Positions 1 through 7,083 of a DNA stretch of 9,175 bases are shown here, piece after piece. Positions within the stretch are counted from its first letter, which is position 1. Every line of letters begins with the position of its first letter. This stretch comes from Thermoleophilia bacterium (lineage in GTDB: Bacteria > Actinomycetota > Thermoleophilia > Gaiellales > SKUG01): NCBI GenBank assembly GCA_025964405.1, contig JAOPYW010000117.1, forward strand, positions 1-9,175, given 5' to 3'. Both the position numbers and the translations under genes were made by a program. The notes beneath the pieces were generated by a model. That model was given only the letters and a program-made list of their open reading frames with translations, was not told where the DNA came from and did not search any database.

Positions 1-10
1 TCGTGGGCGC

Positions 11-1183
11 TCACTCCAGTTCGTGGTCCTCGACGCGCGAACTCGAGCCGCCGGCTGCCTTGTGCAGCAGGAAGGTACGGATGAACTCGTCGAGGTCGCC
101 GTCGAGCACGGCCTGCACGGCACCCGTCTCGTGGCGGGTGCGCAGGTCCTTGACCATCTGGTAGGGCTGCAGCACGTACGAGCGGATCTGTGAGCCGAAG
201 CCGATGTTCTGCGCGCCGCCCTTCTCCGCGTTCACCGTCGCCTCGCGCTCCTGCACCTTGAGCTGGTAGAGCTTGCCGCGCAGCATCTTCATGGCGGTGT
301 CTTTGTTCTGGTGCTGCGAGCGCTCGTTCTGGCACTGCGTGACCACGCCGGTCGGCAGGTGCGTCAGGCGCACGGCCGATTCGGTCTTGTTGACGTGCTG
401 GCCGCCCGCGCCCGAGGCGCGATACGTGTCGATGCGCAGGTCGCTCGGATCAATCTCGATGTCGTCGAGCTCGACGTCGTCCTCGAAGAAGGGTGCCACC
501 TCGACCTGCGCGAACGAGGTCTGGCGACGGTTGGCGCTGTCGAACGGCGAGAGGCGCACGAGCCGGTGCACGCCGCTCTCGGCGTTGAAGATGCCATAGG
601 CGTAGTCGCCCTTGACGGTGAACGTGGCAGAGCGGATGCCGGCTTCCTCGCCCTGGCTCTCGGCATTGAGCTCGACGCTCATGCCGCGCCTGTCGGCGAA
701 TCGCGAATACATGCGCACGAGCATCTCGGCCCAGTCCTGGGCGTCGACGCCGCCCTCGCCGGCCTGCACCGACACGACGGCGTTGCCCGCGTCGAACTCG
801 CCCGTGAAGAGTGCTTCCTCCTGCACGACGTCGAGCTGCTTCACCAGTTCGGGGATCGAGGTCTCGAGTTCGACGAGGAGTTCCTGCTGGTCGGCGATGT
901 CACTCTCGCGCGCGAGTTCGATCGTGGCCTCGACGTCGCCGACGCCTGCCTCGAGCCGCCGGAAGTTCTCGACCTTGCGGGACAGCCGCGTGCGTTCGGA
1001 GCTGACCTTGGCCGCGGTCTTCTGGTCGTCCCAGAACCCTGAACCGCTCATCTCCGCATCGAGCTCCTCCATGCGCAGCGCCGACCCCTCGGGATCAGCG
1101 AGGCGCCGAACGGTGTCGAGCTGGGTCGTCAGCGCGCTCAGCTGGGCGACGTAATCCTCGATGGGGCGGGCAGTCTCGGTCAT
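11..1183 (-). CDS. prfB: peptide chain release factor 2 (RF2)
   Basis: Class I release factor that reads UGA and UAA in the ribosomal A site and triggers peptidyl-tRNA hydrolysis in the cytoplasm. The 390-residue product has the normal family length. The N-terminal helical domain covers about residues 1-115. The RF2 stop-codon reading tripeptide S-P-F is at 212-214, and the catalytic loop GAGGQHVNKTESAVR has the GGQ at 260-262. The usual C-terminal helices end at 390. The ATG at 1181-1183 is preceded by TAGGAT six bases upstream, which can be read as an AGGA ribosome site or as a -10 box. The reading frame is continuous: there is no in-frame TGA near codon 26, so the programmed +1 frameshift of E. 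coli prfB is absent. The MFS gene ends 9 nt upstream on the same strand, so co-transcription is likely. In many actinobacteria ftsE/ftsX follow prfB; that region is outside the window. Confidence 0.97.
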   Translation of the reverse strand: MTETARPIEDYVAQLSALTTQLDTVRRLADPEGSALRMEELDAEMSGSGFWDDQKTAAKVSSERTRLSRKVENFRRLEAGVGDVEATIELARESDIADQQELLVELETSIPELVKQLDVVQEEALFTGEFDAGNAVVSVQAGEGGVDAQDWAEMLVRMYSRFADRRGMSVELNAESQGEEAGIRSATFTVKGDYAYGIFNAESGVHRLVRLSPFDSANRRQTSFAQVEVAPFFEDDVELDDIEIDPSDLRIDTYRASGAGGQHVNKTESAVRLTHLPTGVVTQCQNERSQHQNKDTAMKMLRGKLYQLKVQEREATVNAEKGGAQNIGFGSQIRSYVLQPYQMVKDLRTRHETGAVQAVLDGDLDEFIRTFLLHKAAGGSSSRVEDHELE

Positions 1184-1192
1184 GCCTGCATC

Positions 1193-2434
1193 CTACTCGC
1201 TCGTCGAGGCCACGGCCCGTGCCGCATGATCGCGGCTCACGCGCGCCATCGTCAGCGCCACGACGGCGACGACCACCATGCCCGCGAGCACGAACTCGAC
1301 CCCGGTCCAACCGGCGCGGTGCAACACGAGGGCGATCACGATCGGGGCGATCGTGAAGGCGGCCGCGTTGAGCGTCGTCTGCATACCCAGCGTCGATCCG
1401 GTGCGGCCTGCCGGGGCGAGCGAGGCGGCCGCGGCGACGCCGACGCCCTGCCACGTGGTCGACAGCACGAGGATGAGGCTCAGCAGCACGCCGTCGACGG
1501 AGGGGTCGGTCACGAGCACCGCTCCCACGACGAGCGCGAACACTCCCACGAACACGCCACGCAGCAGGGCGAGCCGGTCGCGCACGCGATCAGACCACAC
1601 GCCCAGCACGACGCGACCGGCCGCGCCCACCAGCTGTGCCGCCGCGAACGCGAGTGCCGCACGACGGAGCGTGAGCCCTGCCTCGTCGACGAGCTGCAGG
1701 GTCAGGAACGACGCGATGCCGAGCTGCACGAACGCCACGCTCGAACAGCCGACGGCCAGCAGCCACAGTTCGGGTCGTTGGAGCGGCGAGCGGCCGCGCG
1801 GCAGCGGTGCGGCAGTGTCGGCGCGCTGAACGTGCTCCACATGCGCGAGCGCGACCCACAGCACGAGCGCGACCACGAGCCCCAGCGCGGCGAAACCGAC
1901 GAGCGCCCACGCGAAACTGGCGACTTCGACCGCTGCCGGCACGGCGAGCCCACCGACGACGCCGCCGATCGGGATCGCGGTATGCCGGATCGACAGCACG
2001 GTGCCGTGCTGGTGCTGCGGGAACACTGCCGAGATCGCGCGTCCTCCGGCGGAGTGGGTGGCGCTGCCGAACGCGTTGGTGACGAGCAGGAGACCCGTGA
2101 GGAGTGGTACGTCTCCTGCGTGCGCGGCCCACGCGGTCGCGAGCGATGACGCCGCGAATCCGAGGAAGGCGACCGCCAGCACACGTCGTTCGCTCGTGTG
2201 ATCGGCGAGCACGCCCCAGCCGTACGTGCCGAGCATGAGCCCGGCGGGCGCGCCCGCGAGCAGGAACCCCAGCTGCTGGGTCGTCAGGCCGAGGTCGGTG
2301 CGCAGCGCCGGCGCCGCGGCCCCGAGCCCGAACTGCATCGCCGCAACCACGAGGTTCGCGAGCGCCACGGCCGCCAGCACACCCCACGAGCGGCGCGTAT
2401 CAGGTTCCAGAGTTGTCAGGCGGTGCTGAGACAA
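1193..2434 (-). CDS. MFS transporter, substrate unknown
   Basis: Integral membrane transporter of the major facilitator superfamily, 413 residues, near the usual 12-helix length. Hydrophobic segments run from about residue 18 to 395, with a central cytoplasmic loop at about 200-220. Motif A is visible in the loop between helices 2 and 3 (GVLADHTSERR, 74-84), and a second copy lies in the other half (GVWSDRVRDR, 278-287). The stretch SIRHTAIPIGG (148-158) resembles the R-Q-T-x-x-P-x-G-G signature of CynX/NimT-like and similar MFS groups, so the substrate may be a small organic or xenobiotic compound; this is inference. The only start before helix 1 is TTG at 2432-2434. It has no Shine-Dalgarno and lies inside the left arm of a long palindrome. 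A GTG at 2378-2380 (residue 19) is the alternative but would begin within helix 1. The TAG stop lies 9 nt before prfB. Confidence 0.87.
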   Translation of the reverse strand: MSQHRLTTLEPDTRRSWGVLAAVALANLVVAAMQFGLGAAAPALRTDLGLTTQQLGFLLAGAPAGLMLGTYGWGVLADHTSERRVLAVAFLGFAASSLATAWAAHAGDVPLLTGLLLVTNAFGSATHSAGGRAISAVFPQHQHGTVLSIRHTAIPIGGVVGGLAVPAAVEVASFAWALVGFAALGLVVALVLWVALAHVEHVQRADTAAPLPRGRSPLQRPELWLLAVGCSSVAFVQLGIASFLTLQLVDEAGLTLRRAALAFAAAQLVGAAGRVVLGVWSDRVRDRLALLRGVFVGVFALVVGAVLVTDPSVDGVLLSLILVLSTTWQGVGVAAAASLAPAGRTGSTLGMQTTLNAAAFTIAPIVIALVLHRAGWTGVEFVLAGMVVVAVVALTMARVSRDHAARAVASTSE

Positions 2435-2522
2435 GGAGCAGGCCGATCGAGAGGCGAAGGGCGTACTGAAGTACGTCCGAGCCTCGAGGAGGTCTGCGAC
2501 GCAGTATCAGGGCCGCCTGTCA
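2414..2522. repeat. 109-bp imperfect palindrome between secA and the MFS gene
   Basis: A nearly full-length inverted repeat centred at about 2468. The outer arms TGTCAGGCGG (2414-2423) and CCGCCTGTCA (2513-2522) match at 9 of 10 positions; extended to 19 nt the arms match at 15. The middle section is largely unpaired but contains further small palindromes on the right side (CTGCGTCGCAG, CCTCGAGG). The core stem GAGGC...CGTACT pairs with AGTACG...GCCTC around a 2-nt centre. The right end contains the secA stop codon, and the left arm contains the start codon of the MFS gene. It could be a complex terminator for secA, a structured mRNA element, or a dispersed palindromic repeat or MITE-like insertion. 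No copy elsewhere in this window confirms mobility. Confidence 0.7.
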
Positions 2523-5216
2523 GCCTTGGCCGTGGCAGTTCTTGTACTTCTTGCCCGAGCCACAGGGACACGGCTCGTTGCGTCCCACGGCGTTCTCGAC
2601 CCGGCGCTGCTCGACGCTGGGTGCGCCCTCGTCGGCGAGGCCCGCTTCCACCCGCGCCTCGTCGAAGCCGCTGGGCGACTCCGATGGCGACGAGTAGTTG
2701 AGATTCGCAGCGGGGCGCGCCTTGACCGCGAGGCCTCCCGTGGAGCTGGATGCCCCACTCGATGCACCGGTCGAACTGGTTGAGCCGGCGTCTGCCGATC
2801 CCACCTGGGCCGCCTGTGACTGCTCCTCGCCGGAGCCCTCGACGTCGATGCGCAGCAGCAGCGACACGACCTCGGAGCGCACGCTGGCCTGCAGCTCCTC
2901 GAACATCTGGAAGCCCTCGGAGCGGTACTCGTTGAGGGGATCCTTCTGGGCGAAGCCGCGCAGGCCAATGCCGTCGCGCAGGTAGTCCATGTTGTCGAGG
3001 TGCTCACGCCAGCGGCTGTCGATGGTCTGCAGGAAGACGATGCGCTCGACCTCGCGCATGGTCTCGGCGCCGGCCGACGCCTCACGGCGTTCGTAGTGGG
3101 CGACGGCGTCTGCGTAGAGCGCCTCCTCCACCTGCTCGACCTGCGCGTCTTCGCGACCCTCGAAGTCGGAGCGCTGCACGGAGACCGGCCAGAGGGCGTT
3201 GCAGAACTTCCACAGCTCCTCCAGCTCCCAGTCGTCGGTGTACGGAGTGGGCAGGTGCACCGAGACGGCGCGCTCGATCTCGTCGTGGATCCAGGCCAGC
3301 ACCTGGTCACGCAGGTCGGCGCCGTCGAGCACCGCACGGCGCTCGTCGTAGATCACGTGGCGCTGCGTGTTGAGCACGTCGTCGTACTTGAGCACGTTCT
3401 TGCGACTGACGAAGTTGCGCTCCTCGACCCGCTTCTGCGCGTTGAGCACCTGCTTGCTGAGGATGCTCGCGTAGATCGGGACGTCGTCGCCCTCCTTGTG
3501 GAAGCGCGCGAGCACGTTCTCCATGCGGTCGCCCGCGAAGATGCGCACCAGGTCGTCCTGCGCGGAGAGGAAGAAGCGGCTTTCACCCGGGTCGCCCTGT
3601 CGACCCGATCGACCGCGGAGCTGGTCGTCGATGCGGCGACTCTCGTGGCGTTCGGTGCCGAGCACGTAGAGGCCGCCCAGCTCCTTCACCTCGTCGGTGA
3701 GTTTGATGTCGATGCCGCGGCCCGCCATGTTGGTCGCGATCGTCACGGCGCCGGGGTGACCGGCGTCGGCGATGATCTCGGCCTCCTGCTCGTGGTGCTT
3801 GGCGTTGAGCACGGTGTGCTGCACGCCGTTGCGGCTCAGCTCCTTGGAGAGCGCCTCGCTCTTCTCGACGGCGATGGTGCCGACGAGCACGGGCTGGCCC
3901 TTCTCGTGCCGCTCCTTGATCTCGCGCACGATGGCCGTGAACTTGCCGGCCTCGGTCGGGAAGATGAAGTCGTTCTCGTCGAGGCGCTGCACGGGGCGGT
4001 TCGGTGGGACCTCGACGACGTCGAGCCCGTAGATCTCCTTGAGCTCCGCAGCCTCGGTCGACGCGGTGCCCGTCATGCCCGCGAGCTTGTCGTACAGCCG
4101 GAAGTAGTTCTGGATCGTGATCGACGCGACGGTCACGTTCTCCTGCTCGGGCCGCACGCCCTCCTTCGCCTCGATCGCCTGGTGCAGGCCCTCGCTCCAG
4201 CGGCGACCCTCCATGATGCGACCCGTGTTCTCGTCGACGATCTTGACGGCGGGCTCGCCCGTCTCGTTGTCGGGAACCACGACGTATTCCTTGTCGCGAC
4301 GGTAGAGCGTCTGCGCCCGGATCGACTGGTTCAGGTGGTTGATCAGCTGCGAGTGCTCGGGCAGGTAGAGGTTCTCGATGCCGAGCTGCTGCTCGGCGAG
4401 GGTGACGCCCGCCTCGGTCGGATATGCGACGTGGAGCTTCTCGTCGAACTCGTAGTGCTCACCCTCCTGCATCTTGCTCGCGATCTTCGCGAACTGGAAG
4501 TAGGTCTCCGGCGCCTCCTCCGGCTGGCCGGAGATGATGAGCGGCGTGCGCGCCTCGTCGATGAGGATGGAGTCGGCCTCGTCGACGATCGCGAAGGCGT
4601 GGTCACGCTGGAAGATGTCGTCCTTCGAGTACGCCATGTTGTCGCGCAGGTAGTCGAAGCCGAATTCACTGTTGGTGCCGTAGGTGATGTCGGCGGCGTA
4701 GGCGGCTCGCTTCTCATCACCCGGCTGCTGGTTGCGCAGCGCCGCCACGGTCAGGCCGAGCGCCGTGTAGAGCGGGCTCATCCACTCCGAGTCGCGCTTG
4801 GCGAGGTAGTCGTTGGTCGTGACGAGGTGCACGTTGCGACCGGAGAGCGCGTTGAGGTAGAGCGGCAGCGTGGCGACGAGCGTCTTGCCCTCGCCCGTCA
4901 GCATCTCCGCGACCGCCCCTTCGTGGAGCGCGATGCCGCCGACGAACTGCATGTCGAAGTGGCGCATGCCCATCGATCGCACCGAGGCCTCGCGGCAATT
5001 CGCGAACGCTTCGGGGAGCACCGAGTCGAGCGATTCGCCCTCCTCCTGCACACGCTTTCGCAGCTCGTCCGTCTTCGCGAGGATCTCCGCATCCGTGAGC
5101 TTCTGGAAATCGGGTTCCAGCTCGGTGATGCGCGCAGCGCGCCGTACGAGTTCTTTGACGCGGCGGCGCTCGCTAAAAGCGAGTGCTCGTTCCCACCAAG
5201 GTCGTGCTTCAGCCAT
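2520..5216 (-). CDS. secA: preprotein translocase ATPase SecA
   Basis: Motor ATPase that drives unfolded secretory proteins through the SecYEG channel, acting at the inner face of the cytoplasmic membrane. At 898 residues it is full length. Walker A is MLTGEGKT (105-112), the DEAD-box Walker B is VDEAD (211-215), and the preprotein cross-linking domain lies at about 225-375. The second nucleotide-binding fold carries NMAGRGIDI (496-504) and the arginine-finger region QLRGRSGRQGDPGESRF (532-548). The helical scaffold and wing follow. A low-complexity Ser/Gly/Thr linker (about 810-835) leads to the C-terminal zinc-binding tail with C883, C885, C894 and H895, as in SecB- and ribosome-interacting SecA tails. 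The ATG at 5214-5216 has no Shine-Dalgarno, but TAGTCT lies exactly six bases upstream, which fits a leaderless transcript. hpf lies upstream behind a strong terminator, so secA probably has its own promoter. Confidence 0.98.
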   Translation of the reverse strand: MAEARPWWERALAFSERRRVKELVRRAARITELEPDFQKLTDAEILAKTDELRKRVQEEGESLDSVLPEAFANCREASVRSMGMRHFDMQFVGGIALHEGAVAEMLTGEGKTLVATLPLYLNALSGRNVHLVTTNDYLAKRDSEWMSPLYTALGLTVAALRNQQPGDEKRAAYAADITYGTNSEFGFDYLRDNMAYSKDDIFQRDHAFAIVDEADSILIDEARTPLIISGQPEEAPETYFQFAKIASKMQEGEHYEFDEKLHVAYPTEAGVTLAEQQLGIENLYLPEHSQLINHLNQSIRAQTLYRRDKEYVVVPDNETGEPAVKIVDENTGRIMEGRRWSEGLHQAIEAKEGVRPEQENVTVASITIQNYFRLYDKLAGMTGTASTEAAELKEIYGLDVVEVPPNRPVQRLDENDFIFPTEAGKFTAIVREIKERHEKGQPVLVGTIAVEKSEALSKELSRNGVQHTVLNAKHHEQEAEIIADAGHPGAVTIATNMAGRGIDIKLTDEVKELGGLYVLGTERHESRRIDDQLRGRSGRQGDPGESRFFLSAQDDLVRIFAGDRMENVLARFHKEGDDVPIYASILSKQVLNAQKRVEERNFVSRKNVLKYDDVLNTQRHVIYDERRAVLDGADLRDQVLAWIHDEIERAVSVHLPTPYTDDWELEELWKFCNALWPVSVQRSDFEGREDAQVEQVEEALYADAVAHYERREASAGAETMREVERIVFLQTIDSRWREHLDNMDYLRDGIGLRGFAQKDPLNEYRSEGFQMFEELQASVRSEVVSLLLRIDVEGSGEEQSQAAQVGSADAGSTSSTGASSGASSSTGGLAVKARPAANLNYSSPSESPSGFDEARVEAGLADEGAPSVEQRRVENAVGRNEPCPCGSGKKYKNCHGQG

Positions 5217-5222
5217 GAAAGG

Positions 5223-5228
5223 AGACTA
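5223..5228 (-). promoter_or_regulatory. candidate -10 box for secA (leaderless start)
   Basis: On the minus strand TAGTCT (pattern TANNNT) ends six bases before the secA ATG. This would place the transcription start at the A of the start codon. No Shine-Dalgarno is present between it and the ATG. A weak -35-like TTCGGA lies 16 nt further upstream. Read from sequence only. Confidence 0.4.
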
Positions 5229-5279
5229 CCCGATGGGCCGCGATCCGAACGGGCGATTCGAATGTAGCCGAAAACGAGC

Positions 5280-5320
5280 GATGCCCCGACACCGCGCTGA
5301 GCGCCTGGTGTCGGGGCATC
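5280..5320 (-). terminator. rho-independent terminator downstream of hpf
   Basis: A perfect 14-bp stem, GATGCCCCGACACC (5280-5293) pairing with GGTGTCGGGGCATC (5307-5320), around a 13-nt loop. In the minus-strand transcript it is followed within about five bases by TTTT. It lies 27 nt after the hpf stop and separates hpf from secA. On the plus strand no T-run follows, so the orientation fits hpf. Confidence 0.85.
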
Positions 5321-5347
5321 TGCCCGAACTTCGTTGCGATGCGGCTG

Positions 5348-6010
5348 CTAGTTGGAGGCGGCAGCTCGCTGTGCGGATTCGGCCAGGGTCGGCTCGATCA
5401 GTCCGAACTGACCGTCGTCGCGCTTGTAGAGCACGCTGGTCTCGCCGGATTCGTCGTTGACGAAGACGAAGAAGTCGTGGCCGACGAGCGACATCTGCTC
5501 GGCTGCCTGCTCCGGGCTCATCGGTCCGAGGCTGAACTGCTTCGTCTTGACGATGCGAAGCTGCTGATCACTGTATGCCATGCCGTCCTCCGGGATCTGT
5601 GTGGTGAATTCTGCGCCTTCCGGCAAGTCGCCGGAACCGTGGCCGTTGTCCTGCAGCGCGCCCTTCCAGCGCCCCTTGCTCTCGTGGCTGTGGGGTCCGC
5701 CGTGGCGGTGCTGCACCTTCTTGTCGTGGTACTTCTTCACCTGTCGTCCGAGCTTGTCGGCAACCAGGTCGATCGAGGCGAAGACGTCGTGCGACGTCTC
5801 ACAGGCACGCATCGCGCCGCCCTTGGTCCAGATCGTCGCCTCTGCGACGTGATTGTCGGCAACCCGAGGGTTCTTGTGCTCGGTGATCTCGAGCTCCATG
5901 CGCGTGACGTCGTCATCGAGCTGGAGCGAGAGCTTGGCCAGTCGCTTCTCTGCGTACTCCTGTACGCGTCGCGACACATCGACGTTCTTACCCTTGACCA
6001 GTAGCTTCAT
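5348..6010 (-). CDS. hpf: ribosome hibernation promoting factor, long form
   Basis: Long-form HPF binds the 30S decoding region and, through its C-terminal domain, joins two 70S ribosomes into inactive 100S dimers in stationary phase or stress. The 220-residue product shows the N-terminal S30AE fold (1-100; MKLLVKGKNVDVSRRVQEYA, later VFASIDLVADKL) and a His/Gly-rich linker (about 100-145). The conserved C-terminal dimerisation domain is at about 150-207 (IVKTKQFSLGPMSPEQAAEQM, then GHDFFVFVNDESG and YKRDDGQFGLIEP). The ATG at 6008-6010 is preceded by a clear AAGGAG with a 6-7 nt gap, the best ribosome site in the window. A terminator follows the stop. It lies between comF and secA, as in many actinobacteria. 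Confidence 0.96.
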   Translation of the reverse strand: MKLLVKGKNVDVSRRVQEYAEKRLAKLSLQLDDDVTRMELEITEHKNPRVADNHVAEATIWTKGGAMRACETSHDVFASIDLVADKLGRQVKKYHDKKVQHRHGGPHSHESKGRWKGALQDNGHGSGDLPEGAEFTTQIPEDGMAYSDQQLRIVKTKQFSLGPMSPEQAAEQMSLVGHDFFVFVNDESGETSVLYKRDDGQFGLIEPTLAESAQRAAASN

Positions 6011-6177
6011 CAGGTGCTCCTTGCGGTCTTGTCATGAGGTGCACTGGTCGACGGTTGGTGCGGTCGAACCGGCGCATCCTTCCTCGGAAGGTCCCCATGA
6101 CGTCTGGCGTGAAAACCGTGAACCTGCACAAAGTGCCGGGCTCCTACGGTCTTCCTACAGTGGATCGACGGTCGCCG
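6011..6177 (-). other. hpf upstream region (leader or promoter region)
   Basis: The 167 nt between comF and hpf contain the hpf Shine-Dalgarno near the gene, a perfect small inverted repeat CCTTCC-TC-GGAAGG at 6078-6091, and another, CGGT-CGA-ACCG, at 6061-6071. A faint GTTT-N16-GGGGAC arrangement (6116 down to 6091) resembles the general-stress sigma-B/F type. No convincing housekeeping promoter is visible. Confidence 0.35.
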
Positions 6178-6999
6178 TCACGGCGGTCGGAGTACGGCAT
6201 GCACGAATGGAGGCTCGCTTTCATCGCGGGGTGGACGGTACATCGGCATTCGAACCACTGTTCCTGAGCCGAATTTCCGCGCACCGTGCGGGTTTTCGGC
6301 GGGAACTTCGGCCTGCGTGCCTTCGACACCATCCATGCCGGGTTCACGCGGTGCGCGCGGCGCGAACCTCCGCGGAACTCCCACGATCGCCCAGGCGACG
6401 GGTCGGTACCACGCGAGCTCGAGGAGCCGACACGCTTCGTCGAGCGTGGCCCCCGTCGTGCACACGTCGTCGATGAGGAGGGTGATCGGCGCATCGCCCG
6501 ATGGGCGTGCACCCGCGAGCCTGAACATGCCGCACACGTTGCGCGCACGTTCGTGCTCGTCGAGTCCGCGCTGCGCCCTGCTGCGCTCACGCACGAGCAG
6601 CTCGCGCGACGGCAGCCCACACCTGCGCGCGATGCCGCGCGCCACCTGTTCCGGGAGGTGCCCGCCACGCACCCTGCGTCGCCCCGGGTCGGCCGGAACC
6701 CAGGTCACGAGGTCGATGCGCTGCGCGAGCGCGTGGCGACCGCCGAGCCGCTCGACCAGCACCTCGGCGAACACGTCGCCGCCAGCGCGCCACCGGCCGT
6801 GCTTGGCGAGCCGCACGAGCCGGCCCGCTGCACCTTCGTCACGCAGCGCCGCGCGCGGCGCGTACGCAGTGGCGCGCAGCTCCCCCATGCAGTCGACGCA
6901 GGGCTGGTGGAGCGACGCGGTGCCACACCCGGGACATCGGCCTCCGAGCAGGCAGGCGAGCAGGAGACGGAGCAGGCGAGACGCACGGGGGATCCACAT
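6178..6999 (-). CDS. comF: ComF family phosphoribosyltransferase-like protein
   Basis: ComF proteins are cytoplasmic and, in naturally competent bacteria, help internalise or process single-stranded DNA; in actinobacteria the role is mostly unproven. The product has the N-terminal zinc finger CPGC-x8-CVDC (C22, C25, C34, C37). It continues with the family core WVPADPGRRRVRGGH (100-114) and RERSRAQRGLDEHERARN (137-154), and has the PRPP-binding type loop LLIDDVCTTGAT (174-185). The expected C-terminus falls near residue 210-215, yet the frame runs on to 273 with a Pro/Arg-rich tail of no recognised fold. Another frame stops at 6344, which would give a family-typical length if a one-base shift existed. 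The ATG at 6997-6999 fits the hydrophobic N-terminus; no good Shine-Dalgarno is seen, and CAGGCT stands six bases upstream. The nucleotidyltransferase ends 84 nt upstream. Confidence 0.88.
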   Translation of the reverse strand: MWIPRASRLLRLLLACLLGGRCPGCGTASLHQPCVDCMGELRATAYAPRAALRDEGAAGRLVRLAKHGRWRAGGDVFAEVLVERLGGRHALAQRIDLVTWVPADPGRRRVRGGHLPEQVARGIARRCGLPSRELLVRERSRAQRGLDEHERARNVCGMFRLAGARPSGDAPITLLIDDVCTTGATLDEACRLLELAWYRPVAWAIVGVPRRFAPRAPREPGMDGVEGTQAEVPAENPHGARKFGSGTVVRMPMYRPPRDESEPPFVHAVLRPP

Positions 7000-7013
7000 G
7001 CAGGCAGCCTGGG

Positions 7014-7029
7014 GCGTGCTGCCGCACGC
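7014..7029. repeat. small hairpin in the comF leader
   Basis: GCGTGC (7014-7019) pairs with GCACGC (7024-7029) across a TGCC loop, in the 84-nt gap between the nucleotidyltransferase stop and the comF start. There is no T-run, so it is a weak terminator candidate; it may also occur by chance in GC-rich DNA. Confidence 0.3.
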
Positions 7030-7083
7030 GTAGCGCGCACCTCGTGCCGAATGTGTGCCGAACGACCCACGAGGCCGCGCGTG

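Noticed and set aside
1226..2149. 307-codon plus-strand open frame antisense to the MFS gene
   Set aside because: His/Arg/Glu-rich shadow of a transmembrane gene; no motif and no ribosome site.
3000..5267. 755-codon open frame on the plus strand, antisense to secA
   Set aside because: SecA on the minus strand is unmistakable with all motifs. Long antisense frames are expected in high-GC coding DNA, and the translation is Val/Leu/Asp/Arg-rich without a recognisable domain.
5218..5460. AAAGGAG followed by ATG at 5233 on the plus strand, looking like a small gene start
   Set aside because: The frame is Arg-rich, crosses the hpf terminator and the hpf coding end in antisense, and has no recognisable content.
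7042..7062. Two GTGCCGAA words in tandem as an operator candidate
   Set aside because: Short, imperfect and only two copies, in GC-rich DNA; no further support.
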